Positions 1-10,211 of a stretch of 64,000 nt of DNA are shown here, one piece after another (the first letter of the stretch is position 1; each line of letters starts with the position of its first letter). Where the stretch lies: the NCBI RefSeq assembly GCF_900112415.1, contig NZ_FOLV01000002.1, forward strand, positions 248,001 to 312,000, read 5' to 3'. The notes below the pieces were generated by a model that was not told the DNA's origin, did not search any database, and worked only from the letters and a program-made list of their open reading frames with translations. The stretch comes from Bacillus sp. 491mf (lineage in GTDB: Bacteria; Bacillota; Bacilli; Bacillales; Bacillaceae_G). A program made the position numbers and the translations under genes.

Positions 1-46
1 TTTGCGTAGCAGCGAATTATAAAGAAAAGCGGAGCCGACTGTTTAG
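1..46 (-). repeat. Interspersed repeat copy, CGCTTTTCTT family
   Basis: Read on the minus strand, this stretch carries the block AGTCGGCTCCGCTTTTCTTT followed by TATAA and CGCTGCTA. The same block recurs on the plus strand near 1010-1045 and, diverged, near 2045-2075. The copy here is in the opposite orientation, so the glycosylase gene is bracketed by inverted copies. The rest of 1-256 shows no gene. It is a short non-coding repeat and not an IS end that I can recognise. Confidence 0.6.
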
Positions 47-256
47 TTTATTTACTTAGAAAATATACGCCGAGCCTATTAAGTACTGAAGGAAGACTAC
101 AATTAGCGGAGAAATGTAAGGAAACGGGCAGTTATCATGTTACTTTCAAAGACAGGGTATCGCTTGTGTAATTTGAGTTTTAGGCGGTAGGTTCCATGTT
201 CAAGGACGTTTCAAATTGTACTTTAATAAAAGTATAACATGCAAGAGGTGATAAAC

Positions 257-889
257 ATGAAATATCCAGAGCAATTAGTGAAGCAAGCAAGAGAGCGAAT
301 GTCTTCCTATCCTGTTGAAGGCTTTGTATATGGACAAGGACCACAAAATCCAAAATTGATGCTTGTAGGAGAAGCGCCGGGTGAAACAGAATTTCATAAC
401 GGGATCCCTTTTAGCGGAAGAGCTGGTAAACAGCTTATGGACTTTCTTGAGAGAATTGGTATAACAAGGGAAGAAGTATACATTACGAGTGCAGTACGTA
501 GTCGTCCGTATAAATGGGGCGAGAAACGAGAAAGGAATGGAGAAATTGTGAAGCGTAAGTACAACCGTACGCCAAATCAGCAGGAAATACTTGCTCACGC
601 TTCAATTTTAGATTACGAAATTGAGCATATTCATGCACCTATTATTGTTACACTCGGAAACATTGCCCTCAAACGTTTAGTTGGTTCAGATAAAAAGGTG
701 TCAGAGATGCACGGTCAATTGTTTACGCAACCTGTTCGGCGACTAGAAAATCCTAATAGCACAACCTATACTTGGACAGAGAAAACCTATACAATTTTCC
801 CGACATTCCACCCCGCTTCAATCTTTTATAATCGTAGTTTATTGGATTTGATTCATGAGGATTTAGAAAAGTTGAGGGAGCATATTTAG
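257..889 (+). CDS. Uracil-DNA glycosylase family protein
   Basis: This 210-aa protein belongs to the uracil-DNA glycosylase superfamily (family 4/5-like), which removes uracil from DNA to start base-excision repair. Near the N-terminus it carries the nucleotide-binding motif GEAPGETE, followed by GIPFSGRAGKQL. Near the C-terminus it has FPTFHPAS, equivalent to the HP[A/S] loop of the superfamily. I chose ATG 257 because GAGGTG lies 7-12 bases upstream; an in-frame ATG at 239 has no ribosome-binding site. Four N-terminal Cys for an Fe-S cluster are not visible, so it is not a classical family-4 enzyme. Interspersed repeats lie on both sides. The family assignment is firm, but substrate specificity is not. 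Confidence 0.82.
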   Translation: MKYPEQLVKQARERMSSYPVEGFVYGQGPQNPKLMLVGEAPGETEFHNGIPFSGRAGKQLMDFLERIGITREEVYITSAVRSRPYKWGEKRERNGEIVKRKYNRTPNQQEILAHASILDYEIEHIHAPIIVTLGNIALKRLVGSDKKVSEMHGQLFTQPVRRLENPNSTTYTWTEKTYTIFPTFHPASIFYNRSLLDLIHEDLEKLREHI

Positions 890-895
890 TTTCAT

Positions 896-1190
896 GCTTC
901 GACATCTTTGTCTAGCTCTGCCTCCTAAGCCCTCATGTCTAAGAACCTTCCACACGAGAAGGTAAAAAACATCTTCTGTGTGAAAGACCCTTAGCCAACG
1001 GGCCTAAACAGTCGGCTCCGCTTTTCTTTATAAGTCGCTGCTATGTAGAATACAACAGAATTTGCACTCATTTTTTCCTTAAACATGGCTGTGGCAGGAA
1101 AAGGATCTGGCCGCTTCTATGTACGGCCAGTTGCTCTCTTCCTCTAAAAAGAGAGGGTTTGTGTTGGTTTTTTAATTAACATTTATATGT
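896..1190. repeat. Composite of two interspersed repeats
   Basis: The 408-bp gap between 889 and 1298 holds no gene. It contains a block beginning TTTGTCTAGCTCTGCC and ending in AGTCGGCTCCGCTTTTCTTT (about 896-1047). A second block (about 1073-1132) contains GCTGTGGCAG and GCCGCTTCTATGTACGGCCAG-like sequence. Both blocks recur in the same order at 2016-2160. The second also appears at 47325-47390 and, inverted, at 52522-52593. It is followed by a hairpin-like CCTCTaaaaAGAGG with T-rich sequence that may terminate the minus-strand gene. Confidence 0.6.
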
Positions 1191-1297
1191 TAAGCTACCT
1201 TCTTTATCGTTATGCTATTGTTTTATAATCCGATATTATTGTCTTCTTTCTTTTCTTGTAAGTTTAGTATTTGTTTTATGTTGAGAATTAAAGGAAT

Positions 1298-1930
1298 CTA
1301 ACTTGTTTTTTGCTTTTTTAGATCAAAATAAAAATAAAGATGTATACCATATATACCAAACACAACAGCCAGTAAAGAAAAGATTAAAATTAAGAGGATT
1401 GCTAAACCATTTTGCGATAATGAACCTATACATATCTGCCCAATAATATATCCCAGCCCTGAAACATACACAATTGGAGAAATTTTTATGTTGTCTTTTT
1501 CCTCATTGTTTAATCGTCTTAAAAAACTTTTTATTCCAAGGGAAATTAGTTTGTAAATTGTAAAAATGTAAAGAGAAAAAGTAACAATAAAAAACAGCGG
1601 TGTTTCAATCTTAATAAAAGTATAAGCAAATTTTTGAATCACTATGAAGCTTCCGAAAGAAAAAGTTGCTCCCATGAATCCATTATATAATATGTGTACC
1701 AATCTTAACTCATGTGGTTTATGAAAAAATACCCAAATACCCCATATATTAGATATCAAAAGAAAAGGTAAAATTATATATAAATATATGGTAAAGGTCG
1801 GAGGAAATAAAAATGGTGTTAAGACCATAAAGTTAATAACAACCCATACCATAATGACACTTGATCTAACACTAAAGGGCATCAATGTTTGCATAATTTG
1901 TTCTGTGCTTTTTCCATGATATTTTTCCAT
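1298..1930 (-). CDS. Multi-pass membrane protein, tandem paralog 1
   Basis: I do not recognise the family of this 210-aa protein. It is strongly hydrophobic, with about five to six predicted membrane segments and a short hydrophilic N-terminus (MEKYHGKSTEQIM). Shared blocks with the next upstream gene (2242-2949) include SPLFF/TPLFF, SGLGYxIGQ and HLYFYFDxKKQ. The two are therefore paralogs from a tandem duplication that also copied the flanking repeats. The start at 1930 follows GGGGAG. It is probably expressed alone. No catalytic motif is visible, and function is unknown. Confidence 0.7.
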   Translation of the reverse strand: MEKYHGKSTEQIMQTLMPFSVRSSVIMVWVVINFMVLTPFLFPPTFTIYLYIILPFLLISNIWGIWVFFHKPHELRLVHILYNGFMGATFSFGSFIVIQKFAYTFIKIETPLFFIVTFSLYIFTIYKLISLGIKSFLRRLNNEEKDNIKISPIVYVSGLGYIIGQICIGSLSQNGLAILLILIFSLLAVVFGIYGIHLYFYFDLKKQKTS

Positions 1931-2015
1931 ATAAATCTCCCCATAAAATTCAACTCGTTTTTCTAGTGCAGAGCCTATGACTGATTATATTGCCTCTTTA
2001 TAAATCTATTTTCAT

Positions 2016-2235
2016 TTTTCGACATCTTTGTCTAGTTCTGCCTAAACAGTCGGCTCCACTTTTCTTTATAAGTCACCGTTATGTAGAATACAACATGACT
2101 TGCATTCATTTTCTCCCTTCGTTTTAAATACCGAATGACCGCTTCTATGCACGGCCAGTTGCGCTCTCCGCCTAAAAGAGGGGGTATAGTGGTATTTATA
2201 TGTTAAGCTGTCTCTTTATCGTTATGCTTTCGTTT
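2016..2235. repeat. Second copy of composite repeat block
   Basis: The gap between the two paralogous genes repeats, with divergence, the sequence found at 896-1290. In order it has TTTGTCTAGTTCTGCC, AGTCGGCTCCACTTTTC, GACCGCTTCTATGCACGGCCAG, then TATATGTTAAGCTGTC and CTTTATCGTTATGC, which also precede the stop of the first paralog. Gene plus 3' flank was therefore duplicated as one unit of about 1.1 kb. No gene lies in this stretch. Confidence 0.65.
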
Positions 2236-2241
2236 CATAAT

Positions 2242-2949
2242 CTAATAGTGTTGCCTTCTTTCCTTTCTTGTAAGTTTAGGCTTCTTTTGAGAATGTAATA
2301 TGTTTGAATGTCCTGAAATAATGAATTGTTTTTTGAAATCAAAGTAAAAATACAAATGGGTACTTAGAGCCAGGAAAACAATTGAAACAAATGATAAGAT
2401 AATGATCAACACAATCGCTATAGATTTTTGGCTCAAAATCCCAATACTAACTTGCCCAATCATATAGCCTAAGCCTGAAAAAAGTACGATTTTAGGAATT
2501 TTTACATCTGGATCAGTTATCCCTCTTAAGCGGGCTGTAAAATATTCAATCCAGAATAACTCGGATTTATAAACAATTAAGCCATATGCAATCAGCGATA
2601 GGATAAAAAATAAAGGTGACTCTAGTTCTACGAATTCGTAAGCTAACTTTTGAACAGCTATAAAGCTGCAAAATAAAATACTGAATGCGACAAATCCGGA
2701 ATATAGTAAATGCTGCAATTGAGGCTGCCGAGGCTTATAAATCAAAATCCAAATACTCCATAGATTACATATCACATAAAACGGAAGAGCCGCGTAAGAA
2801 TATATAGCGTGCGGTGGAAATATGAATAGAATGATGAGTAGAAAAAAATTCATAAAAAACCATACGAAGGCCCCGACAATATTTCTTATATCGTATGGTA
2901 TTAATATTTGTATACAATCTTCTATGTTGTTGCCGTTATATTTGTCCAT
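2242..2949 (-). CDS. Multi-pass membrane protein, tandem paralog 2
   Basis: This 235-aa hydrophobic protein is paralogous to the 1298-1930 product. Both share the IxxCNLW/ISNIWGIW-type segment, SPLFFI, SGLGYMIGQVSIG and HLYFYFDFKKQ. It has a longer basic C-terminal tail (SQKKPKLTRKERRQ) that the first copy lacks. ATG 2949 follows GAGGTG at a good distance; the in-frame ATG 2961 overlaps that ribosome-binding site. About six membrane segments are predicted. Function is unknown. Confidence 0.7.
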   Translation of the reverse strand: MDKYNGNNIEDCIQILIPYDIRNIVGAFVWFFMNFFLLIILFIFPPHAIYSYAALPFYVICNLWSIWILIYKPRQPQLQHLLYSGFVAFSILFCSFIAVQKLAYEFVELESPLFFILSLIAYGLIVYKSELFWIEYFTARLRGITDPDVKIPKIVLFSGLGYMIGQVSIGILSQKSIAIVLIIILSFVSIVFLALSTHLYFYFDFKKQFIISGHSNILHSQKKPKLTRKERRQHY

Positions 2950-3302
2950 TATGCACCTCATGAAAAATAAAAAGATTTTATTTTATTATTTGTATGCATT
3001 TTTACCTAACATCCAACCAATTATCGAGTGAACTTTCAATTTTAATCATTGTTTCATGATGAAACAGACTGATTAATACATATACTTCTTTACTTGATAA
3101 CATAAGAGTTTCAGTAGTCAAATAGCTCCACTCCCTAATGTAATATATAATCTCTAGGAAATATAATACAATAAAAAAACTGGTTTAATCTAGTAATAAT
3201 TAGTTCTTTAAATCATGAAAATTCTAAAAAGTACGACGGGTAAAGTGACCCAATGAAGGCTTTTTAGGACAATAAAAAACAAAATTTTTCTTTTAAAATT
3301 CA
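2950..3302. other. Gene-free AT-rich interval
   Basis: About 350 bases between the second paralog and the terminator of the YitT-family gene. It is AT-rich with no supportable reading frame, repeat copy or structured RNA. Confidence 0.5.
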
Positions 3303-3348
3303 AAAAGACAAGAAAGGTTCTCGTGTTCGAAATCTTTTCTTGTCTTTT
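3303..3348 (-). terminator. Intrinsic terminator of the YitT-family gene
   Basis: AAAAGACAAGAAA pairs perfectly with TTTCTTGTCTTTT around a 20-nt loop. T-rich flanks lie on both strands. It sits 40 bases past the stop codon of the minus-strand gene at 3389-4270. Confidence 0.7.
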
Positions 3349-3388
3349 GTTTAGAAAGAAAATGAGTGATTGCGAAGAATCTACATAA

Positions 3389-4270
3389 TTAATTATGTAA
3401 CGGGTTTTTATTCTCATCTAATGTAAACCCTTCCCCAACAACATCATGCACATCACTTACAGCAACGAAAGCATGAGGATCAACAGATGTAATAATACTT
3501 TTCAGTTTTACGATTTCATTTTTCGCAACAACGCAATATAAAACATGTCGTTCTATTTTTGTGTATGTACCAATTCCTTTTAAGAAAGTTGCTCCGCGGT
3601 CCATCTCTGATAATATTTTTTCGGCTATTTCATCATTTTTCTCAGATATAATTGTTGCTCCTTTTGCAGCGTACGCACCTTCTTGCATAAAATCAATGAC
3701 TTTTGCTCCGATAAAGACAGCAACTAATGTATACATTCCTTCTCGGTATGATAAATATGTAAGGATTGAGATGATAATGACTACGGCATCAAACATAAAC
3801 ATCGTTTTCCCCATACTCCAGCCGATATATTTATGAGCAAGTCGTGCAATAATATCAACACCACCTGTTGTACCACCATACTTGAAAATGATTCCTAATC
3901 CAACCCCGATAAATAAACCAGCAAATAAAGCGGCGAGTGTCATATCATTTTGGAGGTTTAAATGTAAATTAAACGCATCATAGCGCTGGAACACCCAAAG
4001 AAATAATGAAACACTAAATGTCCCGATTAATGTGTACAAAAATGTTGTACGACCGAGCATTTTCCAACCGATAAAAAAGATTGGTATATTTAAGAGTAAG
4101 TTTGTATAGGAAGGATCCAGTGAAAATTGAAAGTAAAGCAGCAATGTAATCCCAGTAAAGCCGCCTTCTGCTAAATGGTTTTCAATATTAAAATTAACGA
4201 TACCAAATGAGAAAATAGCAGAACCAATTAGGATGAAAAGAATGTTTCGAATTTTTAAATTTAATTTCAT
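3389..4270 (-). CDS. ypjC: YitT family membrane protein (YpjC-like)
   Basis: This 293-aa protein has five to six N-terminal membrane helices (residues about 8-190), including the glycine-rich GVGLGIIFKYGGTTGGVDII characteristic of the YitT/DUF161 family. A soluble C-terminal DUF2179 domain follows (about 215-285, with RGATFLKGIGTYTK and VVAKNEI). Transport function is suspected for the family but unproven. Its position divergent from the mazG-like/dapB operon matches ypjC in B. subtilis. The start follows AGGGGGAT. It is monocistronic with its own terminator. Confidence 0.85.
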   Translation of the reverse strand: MKLNLKIRNILFILIGSAIFSFGIVNFNIENHLAEGGFTGITLLLYFQFSLDPSYTNLLLNIPIFFIGWKMLGRTTFLYTLIGTFSVSLFLWVFQRYDAFNLHLNLQNDMTLAALFAGLFIGVGLGIIFKYGGTTGGVDIIARLAHKYIGWSMGKTMFMFDAVVIIISILTYLSYREGMYTLVAVFIGAKVIDFMQEGAYAAKGATIISEKNDEIAEKILSEMDRGATFLKGIGTYTKIERHVLYCVVAKNEIVKLKSIITSVDPHAFVAVSDVHDVVGEGFTLDENKNPLHN

Positions 4271-4506
4271 GCGAATCCCCCTAGTATGTAGTGATAATCA
4301 CAGCTTGTTCTTATGGATAGTATACGTAATATATAGAAAAATTGGCAAGAAAACTTCACACATATTAATCATGGAGATAGAGGGAACTGTTCATTCAAGA
4401 TTAGAAAGGGATTTGTATCCTCAAAAACGTGATAAATAAGCGATAACATTTGTCAAATCGTTATGAATTGGCTAACATGATAATGGAAGGATTAGAGGTG
4501 AACATC

Positions 4507-4848
4507 ATGGAACAAAAAACAATGAAAGATCTGCAAAAGGAAGTAGATGCATATATTGGTCAATTTAAAGAAGGATACTTTAGTCCGCTTGCAATGCTAG
4601 CTCGTTTGACAGAAGAGATGGGGGAGCTTGCGAGGGAAATTAATCATTATTATGGTGAAAAACCAAAGAAAAGCACAGAAAAAGAGCGTACAATTGAAGA
4701 AGAGCTTGGAGATGTATTATTTGTGATGATTTGTATGGCAAATAGCTTAAACATCGATTTAGAAACAGCTCATAATATAGTTATGGAAAAGTTTAATACG
4801 CGTGATAAGGATCGCTGGACACGTAAAGAAGAGGGAGAGAAAGAATAA
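4507..4848 (+). CDS. ypjD: MazG-like nucleotide pyrophosphohydrolase (YpjD)
   Basis: This 113-aa protein has the all-alpha NTP-PPase (MazG-like) fold. The metal-binding helices carry [11 protein letters not shown] (EExxE-type) and [11 protein letters not shown] (ExxD). The family hydrolyses nucleoside triphosphates to monophosphates and pyrophosphate, probably for pool cleaning. ATG 4507 follows GAGGTG; upstream in-frame starts lack one. The stop overlaps the dapB start (TAATG). It is the first gene of the operon running to birA. Confidence 0.88.
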   Translation: MEQKTMKDLQKEVDAYIGQFKEGYFSPLAMLARLTEEMGELAREINHYYGEKPKKSTEKERTIEEELGDVLFVMICMANSLNIDLETAHNIVMEKFNTRDKDRWTRKEEGEKE

Positions 4849-5648
4849 TGAAAGAAATTAAAGTAATTATTGCAGGACCGAGAGGCCGTATGGGGCATGA
4901 GGCGGTACTTCTTATGGAAAGAACACCGCATTTCAATTTAGTTGCTGCTGTTGATTATAAACATGGTGGCAAGAAAATTTCTGACATTGCTGGATTGCCT
5001 AACATAGATGCTCCAATTTATACAGATTTACATACTTGTTTAGATGAAGTAGAAGCGGATGTTTTGCTAGATTTAACAACACCAGAAATCGGAAAAAAAC
5101 ATGTAACACTTGCAGTAGAGCGAGGAATTCGTTCTGTCATCGGAACAACAGGCTTTACAGAAGATGAATTACAACAATTAACAGAAACGGCAAAAGAAAA
5201 ACAAGTTGGTACAATCATTGCACCAAACTTTGCAGTTGGAGCTGTTTTAATGATGAAGTTTTCGCAAATGGCAGCGAAATATTTCCAAGATGTTGAGATT
5301 ATTGAATTACATCACGACCAAAAATTAGATGCTCCGTCTGGTACAGCTGTGAAAACAGCGGATTTAATTCGTCAAAATCGTGAGTCAAAACAACAAGGAC
5401 ATCCAAATGAAACAGAACAATTAGAAGGTGCACGCGGTGCAAATGTTGATGGTATTCATATTCATAGCGTACGTTTACCAGGATTAATTGCACATCAAGA
5501 AGTACTATTTGGCGGAGATGGACAAATGTTAACAATTCGTCATGATTCTTTTAACCGTGCATCATTTATGTCAGGAGTAAAACTTTCTATTGAAACAGTG
5601 ATGAACTTAGATCATCTTGTATATGGTTTAGAAAATATTATTGACTAA
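4848..5648 (+). CDS. dapB: 4-hydroxy-tetrahydrodipicolinate reductase
   Basis: DapB reduces hydroxy-tetrahydrodipicolinate with NAD(P)H in the lysine/meso-diaminopimelate pathway, which supplies the cell wall and spore dipicolinate. The 266-aa sequence has the Rossmann motif GPRGRMG at the N-terminus, the GTTGF loop, and the signature [15 protein letters not shown] with catalytic His and Lys. Its length is typical. It overlaps the MazG-like gene by one base and is followed 9 bases later by mgsA. Confidence 0.97.
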   Translation: MKEIKVIIAGPRGRMGHEAVLLMERTPHFNLVAAVDYKHGGKKISDIAGLPNIDAPIYTDLHTCLDEVEADVLLDLTTPEIGKKHVTLAVERGIRSVIGTTGFTEDELQQLTETAKEKQVGTIIAPNFAVGAVLMMKFSQMAAKYFQDVEIIELHHDQKLDAPSGTAVKTADLIRQNRESKQQGHPNETEQLEGARGANVDGIHIHSVRLPGLIAHQEVLFGGDGQMLTIRHDSFNRASFMSGVKLSIETVMNLDHLVYGLENIID

Positions 5649-5657
5649 AGGGGAAAA

Positions 5658-6068
5658 ATGAAGATGAAGATTGCCTTAATTGCCCATGATAAAAAGAAAA
5701 ATGATATGGTCTCGTTTGCATATGCATACCAACCTATTTTAGAAAAGCATATGTTGTTTGCAACAGGAACGACTGGTCTTCGAATTATGGAGGCGACAGG
5801 TATGTCTGTGACAAGATACCAATCTGGTCCGCTTGGTGGAGATCAGGAAATTGGTGCAATGATTGCAAAAAATGATTTAGACATGGTGATCTTCTTCCGT
5901 GATCCGTTGACATCACAGCCACATGAACCTGACGTGAATGCACTTCTTCGTTTATGTGATGTATATTCCATTCCGCTTGCAACGAATATGGCAAGTGCGG
6001 AGCTTTTAATGCATGCATTAGAGCGTGGCGATTTAGATTATCGAAAGTTACGAAAACGAGGGGAATAA
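5658..6068 (+). CDS. mgsA: Methylglyoxal synthase
   Basis: MgsA converts dihydroxyacetone phosphate to methylglyoxal and phosphate, a glycolytic bypass under phosphate limitation. The 136-aa protein shows HDKKK, the phosphate loop GTTG, the catalytic-aspartate motif [12 protein letters not shown], and [15 protein letters not shown]. The start ATG 5658 follows AGGGG; an ATG two codons downstream is possible. Being directly upstream of bacillithiol genes fits thiol-dependent methylglyoxal detoxification. Confidence 0.97.
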   Translation: MKMKIALIAHDKKKNDMVSFAYAYQPILEKHMLFATGTTGLRIMEATGMSVTRYQSGPLGGDQEIGAMIAKNDLDMVIFFRDPLTSQPHEPDVNALLRLCDVYSIPLATNMASAELLMHALERGDLDYRKLRKRGE

Positions 6069-6069
6069 C

Positions 6070-6774
6070 ATGAACGGATTACATATATTAGCTTTTGGTG
6101 CCCATGCCGATGACGTTGAAATTGGCATGGCAGGCACGATAGCAAAATATACAAAACAAGGATATGAAGTAGGGATTTGTGATTTAACTGAGGCAAATCT
6201 TTCTTCTAATGGAACGGTAGAGCTGCGAAAACAGGAAGCAATGAAAGCTGCTCACACACTTGGTGTCAAAAAACGTATGAACTTAGCGATGCCAGACCGA
6301 GGCCTCTATATGAAGGAAGAGTATATTCAAGAAATCGTGAAAATCATCCGTACATATAAACCACAAATTGTATTCGTACCATTTTATGAAGATCGTCACC
6401 CAGATCATGCGAATTGCGCCAAACTTGTAGAAGAAGCCATTTTCTCAGCGGGAATTCGTAAATATATGCCGGAATTTCCGCCGCATCGTGTGCAATCACT
6501 CAATTTTTATATGATTAATGGTTTTCATAAACCAGATTTTTGCATTGATATTAGTTCTTCTATTTCTGACAAGATCGCTGCGTTAGAGGCATATGAAAGT
6601 CAATTTACTAAAGGGCCAGGCGGTGTTATGACGCCATTGACGGAAGGATATGTTGAGACAGTTGTAGCACGGGAAAAAATGTTTGGAAAAGAAGTTGGCG
6701 TGATGTATGCAGAAGGGTTTATGAGCAAAAGACCAATTCTATTAGATCAAGATTTAATAGGGGGAGTAAAATGA
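6070..6774 (+). CDS. bshB1: N-acetylglucosaminyl-malate deacetylase (bacillithiol)
   Basis: BshB1 removes the acetyl group from GlcNAc-malate in bacillithiol biosynthesis. The 234-aa protein is a LmbE/PIG-L zinc deacetylase with the metal motif AHADDVEIG at the N-terminus and [12 protein letters not shown] further in. It starts one base after mgsA and shares an ATGA overlap with bshA, so translation is probably coupled. Confidence 0.95.
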   Translation: MNGLHILAFGAHADDVEIGMAGTIAKYTKQGYEVGICDLTEANLSSNGTVELRKQEAMKAAHTLGVKKRMNLAMPDRGLYMKEEYIQEIVKIIRTYKPQIVFVPFYEDRHPDHANCAKLVEEAIFSAGIRKYMPEFPPHRVQSLNFYMINGFHKPDFCIDISSSISDKIAALEAYESQFTKGPGGVMTPLTEGYVETVVAREKMFGKEVGVMYAEGFMSKRPILLDQDLIGGVK

Positions 6775-7916
6775 AATTAAAAATAGGGATTACTTGTTAT
6801 CCTTCTGTTGGCGGTTCTGGAGTGGTTGGAACGGAATTAGGAAAGTTGTTAGCAGAGCGTGGACATGAAATTCACTTTATTACATCAGGATTGCCATTTC
6901 GTTTAAATAAAGTATATCCGAATATTTATTTTCATGAAGTAACAGTGAATCAATATTCTGTTTTCCAATACCCTCCGTATGACTTAGCGTTAGCAAGTAA
7001 AATGGCAGAAGTAGCACAGAGAGAAAAGTTAGATATATTGCATGTACATTATGCAATTCCGCATGCGGTTTGCGCATATTTGGCAAAGCAAATGATTGGA
7101 GAGAATATTAAAATTGTCACGACATTGCACGGAACAGACATCACAGTACTCGGGTCTGATCCTTCTTTAAATAATTTAATTCGTTTTGGAATTGAGCAAT
7201 CTGATGTTGTGACAGCTGTCTCACATTCACTTATTGAAGAAACGTATGAATTAATAAAAACAAAAAAAGAAATTCAAACAGTTTATAATTTTATTGATGA
7301 GCGTGTGTATTTTCAGCGTGATATGTCACAATTAAGAAAAGAATATGGTATACAAGAAGACGAAAAAGTATTAATTCATATTTCGAACTTTCGTAAAGTA
7401 AAGCGTGTTCAGGATGTTGTGAAATCATTTGCTCTCATTGTAAAACAAGTAAAAGCAAAACTATTACTCGTTGGTGATGGTCCTGAGTTTTGTACCATTG
7501 TACAGCTTGTAAAGCATTTAGATATCGAGAATCAGGTTTTATTTTTAGGGAAACAAGATAATGTGGCAGAGCTTTTGGCGATGAGTGATCTCATGCTTCT
7601 GTTGTCTGAAAAGGAAAGTTTTGGACTCGTATTACTTGAGGCAATGGCGTGCGGTGTCCCTTGTATTGCTACACGTACTGGCGGGATTCCAGAAGTCATT
7701 CAACACGGAGAAACGGGATACATATGTGAAGTAGGAGATATAGAATGCGTTTCGCAGCAAGCTGTGCAGCTTCTTCAAGATGATACATTACATGCTAAAA
7801 TGGCCGAGCGTTCTATCCAAGTGGCGTATGAACAATTTGGCTCAGAAATGATTGTTTCACAATATGAAGCAATATACTATGACATACTAAGGGATGACAA
7901 ACATGCAACGATTTAA
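6771..7916 (+). CDS. bshA: L-malate glycosyltransferase (bacillithiol)
   Basis: BshA transfers GlcNAc from UDP-GlcNAc to L-malate, the first step of bacillithiol synthesis. This 381-aa GT-B/GT4 enzyme has the N-terminal [11 protein letters not shown] loop and the C-terminal donor-site motif [16 protein letters not shown] (EX7E), followed by TRTGGIPEV. It overlaps bshB1 by four bases. The 3' end overlaps the start of cca. Confidence 0.96.
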   Translation: MKLKIGITCYPSVGGSGVVGTELGKLLAERGHEIHFITSGLPFRLNKVYPNIYFHEVTVNQYSVFQYPPYDLALASKMAEVAQREKLDILHVHYAIPHAVCAYLAKQMIGENIKIVTTLHGTDITVLGSDPSLNNLIRFGIEQSDVVTAVSHSLIEETYELIKTKKEIQTVYNFIDERVYFQRDMSQLRKEYGIQEDEKVLIHISNFRKVKRVQDVVKSFALIVKQVKAKLLLVGDGPEFCTIVQLVKHLDIENQVLFLGKQDNVAELLAMSDLMLLLSEKESFGLVLLEAMACGVPCIATRTGGIPEVIQHGETGYICEVGDIECVSQQAVQLLQDDTLHAKMAERSIQVAYEQFGSEMIVSQYEAIYYDILRDDKHATI

Positions 7917-9096
7917 ACGAGCAGCTTCAATTATTAAGACGTTAACAGAGAACGGCTTTGAAGCTTATTTTGTAGGTGGGAGTGTCCGCGATTATATTAT
8001 TGGTAGATCAATTGGTGATATCGATATTGCGACATCGGCTCTGCCGGAAGATGTAATGCGTCTATTTCCGCGTCACGTTCCTGTTGGAATTGAACACGGG
8101 ACGGTTATTGTTTTACAAGAAGACATTCCATATGAAGTGACGACATTTCGAACAGAAGGCGATTATGAAGATTTCAGGCGTCCTAGCAGTGTGCAATTTG
8201 TTCGTTCGTTAGATGAAGATTTGCAGCGCCGTGATTTTACAATGAATGCAATTGCAATGAAAGAAACGGGAGAAATCGTTGATTTATTTGGCGGACAAGA
8301 AGCGATTGCCAAGAAGGAAATCGCAACTGTTGGAAATTCAGTTGACCGTTTTCAAGAAGATGCTCTTCGAATGATGCGCGGTATTCGCTTTGTTAGTTCA
8401 CTAGGTTTTACATTAGAAGAAAGAACAAAACAAGCCATTATAGAATATGGACATTTACTAGAACATATCGCAATCGAAAGAATTGCAGTTGAATTTGAAA
8501 AGTTACTTGTCGGTACACATTGTGCAAAAGGACTTCAGCTATTAGTAGAAACGAAATTATATGAGCATTTACCTTATTTACAAATGTGCGGAGACTTCAT
8601 TTCAAAAGCGGCCGAGCATAATTGGAGCTTTTTTAAAAATGATATTGAAGCGTGGGCGTTCTTTTTATATTGTGTTAGAGAAGAACATCCATCTGTTTTT
8701 TTACGACAATGGAAATTCTCAAATAAAAAAATTAAAGAGATTGTATCCGTTATATTATATGTAAAAGCACGAGAAAAACAAGAGTGGGATGCATTTTTAT
8801 TATATAAAGCAGGGAAAGATGTTGCTGTTATGGCGGAGCGCGTATACGAAGGCGTAATGAATACATATTTACATTCGAATGTTGAGCGTGTCGAAAAGGT
8901 ATATGAAGACTTACCAATTTCAAATCGTCAAGAGTTGCAAGTTAGTGGCAATGATTTATTAGCATGGTCAACGGAACAAGCCGGACCGTGGGTTGCTGAT
9001 GCATTGCAAAAAATTGAAGAAGAAGTTGTATCCGGACGATTAAAAAATGAGAAAGAGTATATAAAGGAGTGGCTGCATAGATGCAATCTGCTATAA
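7903..9096 (+). CDS. cca: CCA-adding tRNA nucleotidyltransferase
   Basis: The enzyme adds or repairs the 3'-CCA of tRNAs. The 397-aa class II sequence has GGSVRD, the catalytic DIDIA (DxD), RRDFTMNA, and the downstream RGIRF and ERI blocks. I start it at ATG 7903 because AAGGGA lies 8 bases upstream. The alternative ATG 7894 overlaps that site. The start lies inside bshA (14-base overlap) and the end overlaps birA by 16 bases. Confidence 0.95.
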   Translation: MQRFKRAASIIKTLTENGFEAYFVGGSVRDYIIGRSIGDIDIATSALPEDVMRLFPRHVPVGIEHGTVIVLQEDIPYEVTTFRTEGDYEDFRRPSSVQFVRSLDEDLQRRDFTMNAIAMKETGEIVDLFGGQEAIAKKEIATVGNSVDRFQEDALRMMRGIRFVSSLGFTLEERTKQAIIEYGHLLEHIAIERIAVEFEKLLVGTHCAKGLQLLVETKLYEHLPYLQMCGDFISKAAEHNWSFFKNDIEAWAFFLYCVREEHPSVFLRQWKFSNKKIKEIVSVILYVKAREKQEWDAFLLYKAGKDVAVMAERVYEGVMNTYLHSNVERVEKVYEDLPISNRQELQVSGNDLLAWSTEQAGPWVADALQKIEEEVVSGRLKNEKEYIKEWLHRCNLL

Positions 9097-10061
9097 GAAA
9101 ACAGTTATTGCAAATCCTCTCTGAAGCTAATGATGAGTTTCTATCAGGTCAAACGATTAGTGAGAAGCTTGGATGCTCAAGAACAGCTGTGTGGAAGCAC
9201 ATGGAGGTCCTTAGAGAAGAAGGATATGAGCTAGAAGCTGTAAGACGCTTAGGGTACCGGATTGCAAGTAAACCAGACAAAGTAACGGCAAATGAAATTC
9301 AGCTTGGCTTACAAACAGAGTTTCTAGGCCGAACGGTATACTTTGAAGAGTCAGTAACATCTACACAGCAAATCGCAGCTCGTCTTGCTTATGAAGGAGC
9401 GGCTGAAGGAACCATTGTTGTTGCAGAGGAGCAAACAGCAGGTCGTGGCCGATTGAGCAGAAAGTGGTACTCACCAAAAGGGACAGGAATTTGGATGAGC
9501 ATTATTTTGCGCCCGGCAATTCCGATTCATCAAGCACCGCAATTAACATTGTTAGCCGCCGTGAGCGTAGCGCAGGCTATTGAAAAATGCACAAATCTTT
9601 CTGTTGGCATTAAATGGCCGAACGATATTTTAATTAATGGGAAGAAAGTAGTTGGCATTTTAACAGAAATGCAAGCAGATCCTGATAAAATTAATGCTGT
9701 TATTATTGGAATTGGCATTAATGTGAATCAAAAGCAAGAGCATTTTGCTGAAGATATCCAGCACATAGCTACCTCATTAGCAATTGAATCCGGAAAAATG
9801 ATTGTACGAGCTGAACTGATGCAGCAAATCTTTTTGCAGATGGAAAAGCTATATAAAGAATATTTAGAACGTGGTTTTTCAGTGATTAAGCTTCTTTGGG
9901 AAAGTTACGCTGTGAGTATCGGAAAAGAAATTACAGCGCGGACGATGACAAATACAATTACGGGAATTGCAAAAGGAATTACAGCTGACGGTGTCCTTGT
10001 ACTTGAAGATCATGACGGGATTGTACATCATATTCATTCCGCAGATATTGAAGTAAAGTGA
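9081..10061 (+). CDS. birA: Biotin-protein ligase / biotin repressor
   Basis: BirA attaches biotin to carboxylase carrier proteins and, as biotinyl-AMP holo-protein, represses biotin genes. The 326-aa protein has an N-terminal winged helix (LGCSRTAVWKHMEVLREEGY), the biotinyl-AMP loop GRGRLSRKW, KWPNDI and GIGINVN, and a C-terminal SH3-like domain. It begins within cca, and a long hairpin follows. Confidence 0.96.
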   Translation: MQSAIRKQLLQILSEANDEFLSGQTISEKLGCSRTAVWKHMEVLREEGYELEAVRRLGYRIASKPDKVTANEIQLGLQTEFLGRTVYFEESVTSTQQIAARLAYEGAAEGTIVVAEEQTAGRGRLSRKWYSPKGTGIWMSIILRPAIPIHQAPQLTLLAAVSVAQAIEKCTNLSVGIKWPNDILINGKKVVGILTEMQADPDKINAVIIGIGINVNQKQEHFAEDIQHIATSLAIESGKMIVRAELMQQIFLQMEKLYKEYLERGFSVIKLLWESYAVSIGKEITARTMTNTITGIAKGITADGVLVLEDHDGIVHHIHSADIEVK

Positions 10062-10125
10062 AACGTTTAGAAGCTATTTTTCATTTCTTTCATATTTATT
10101 GTTCATTAGATTTGTATTTATATAG

Positions 10126-10160
10126 AGCCCTTTGCTAAAAAAAGCAAAGGGCTATTATAT
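10126..10160 (+). terminator. Intrinsic terminator of the dapB-birA operon
   Basis: AGCCCTTTGCT pairs perfectly with AGCAAAGGGCT (11 bp, short A-rich loop), 65 bases past the birA stop. The following U-tract is poor (ATTATAT), so termination may be partial. Confidence 0.7.
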
Positions 10161-10211
10161 GTGAAAATGATTTTCTTTTTTAGAAAAGTATAGCAATTAT
10201 GTTTTGCTATT

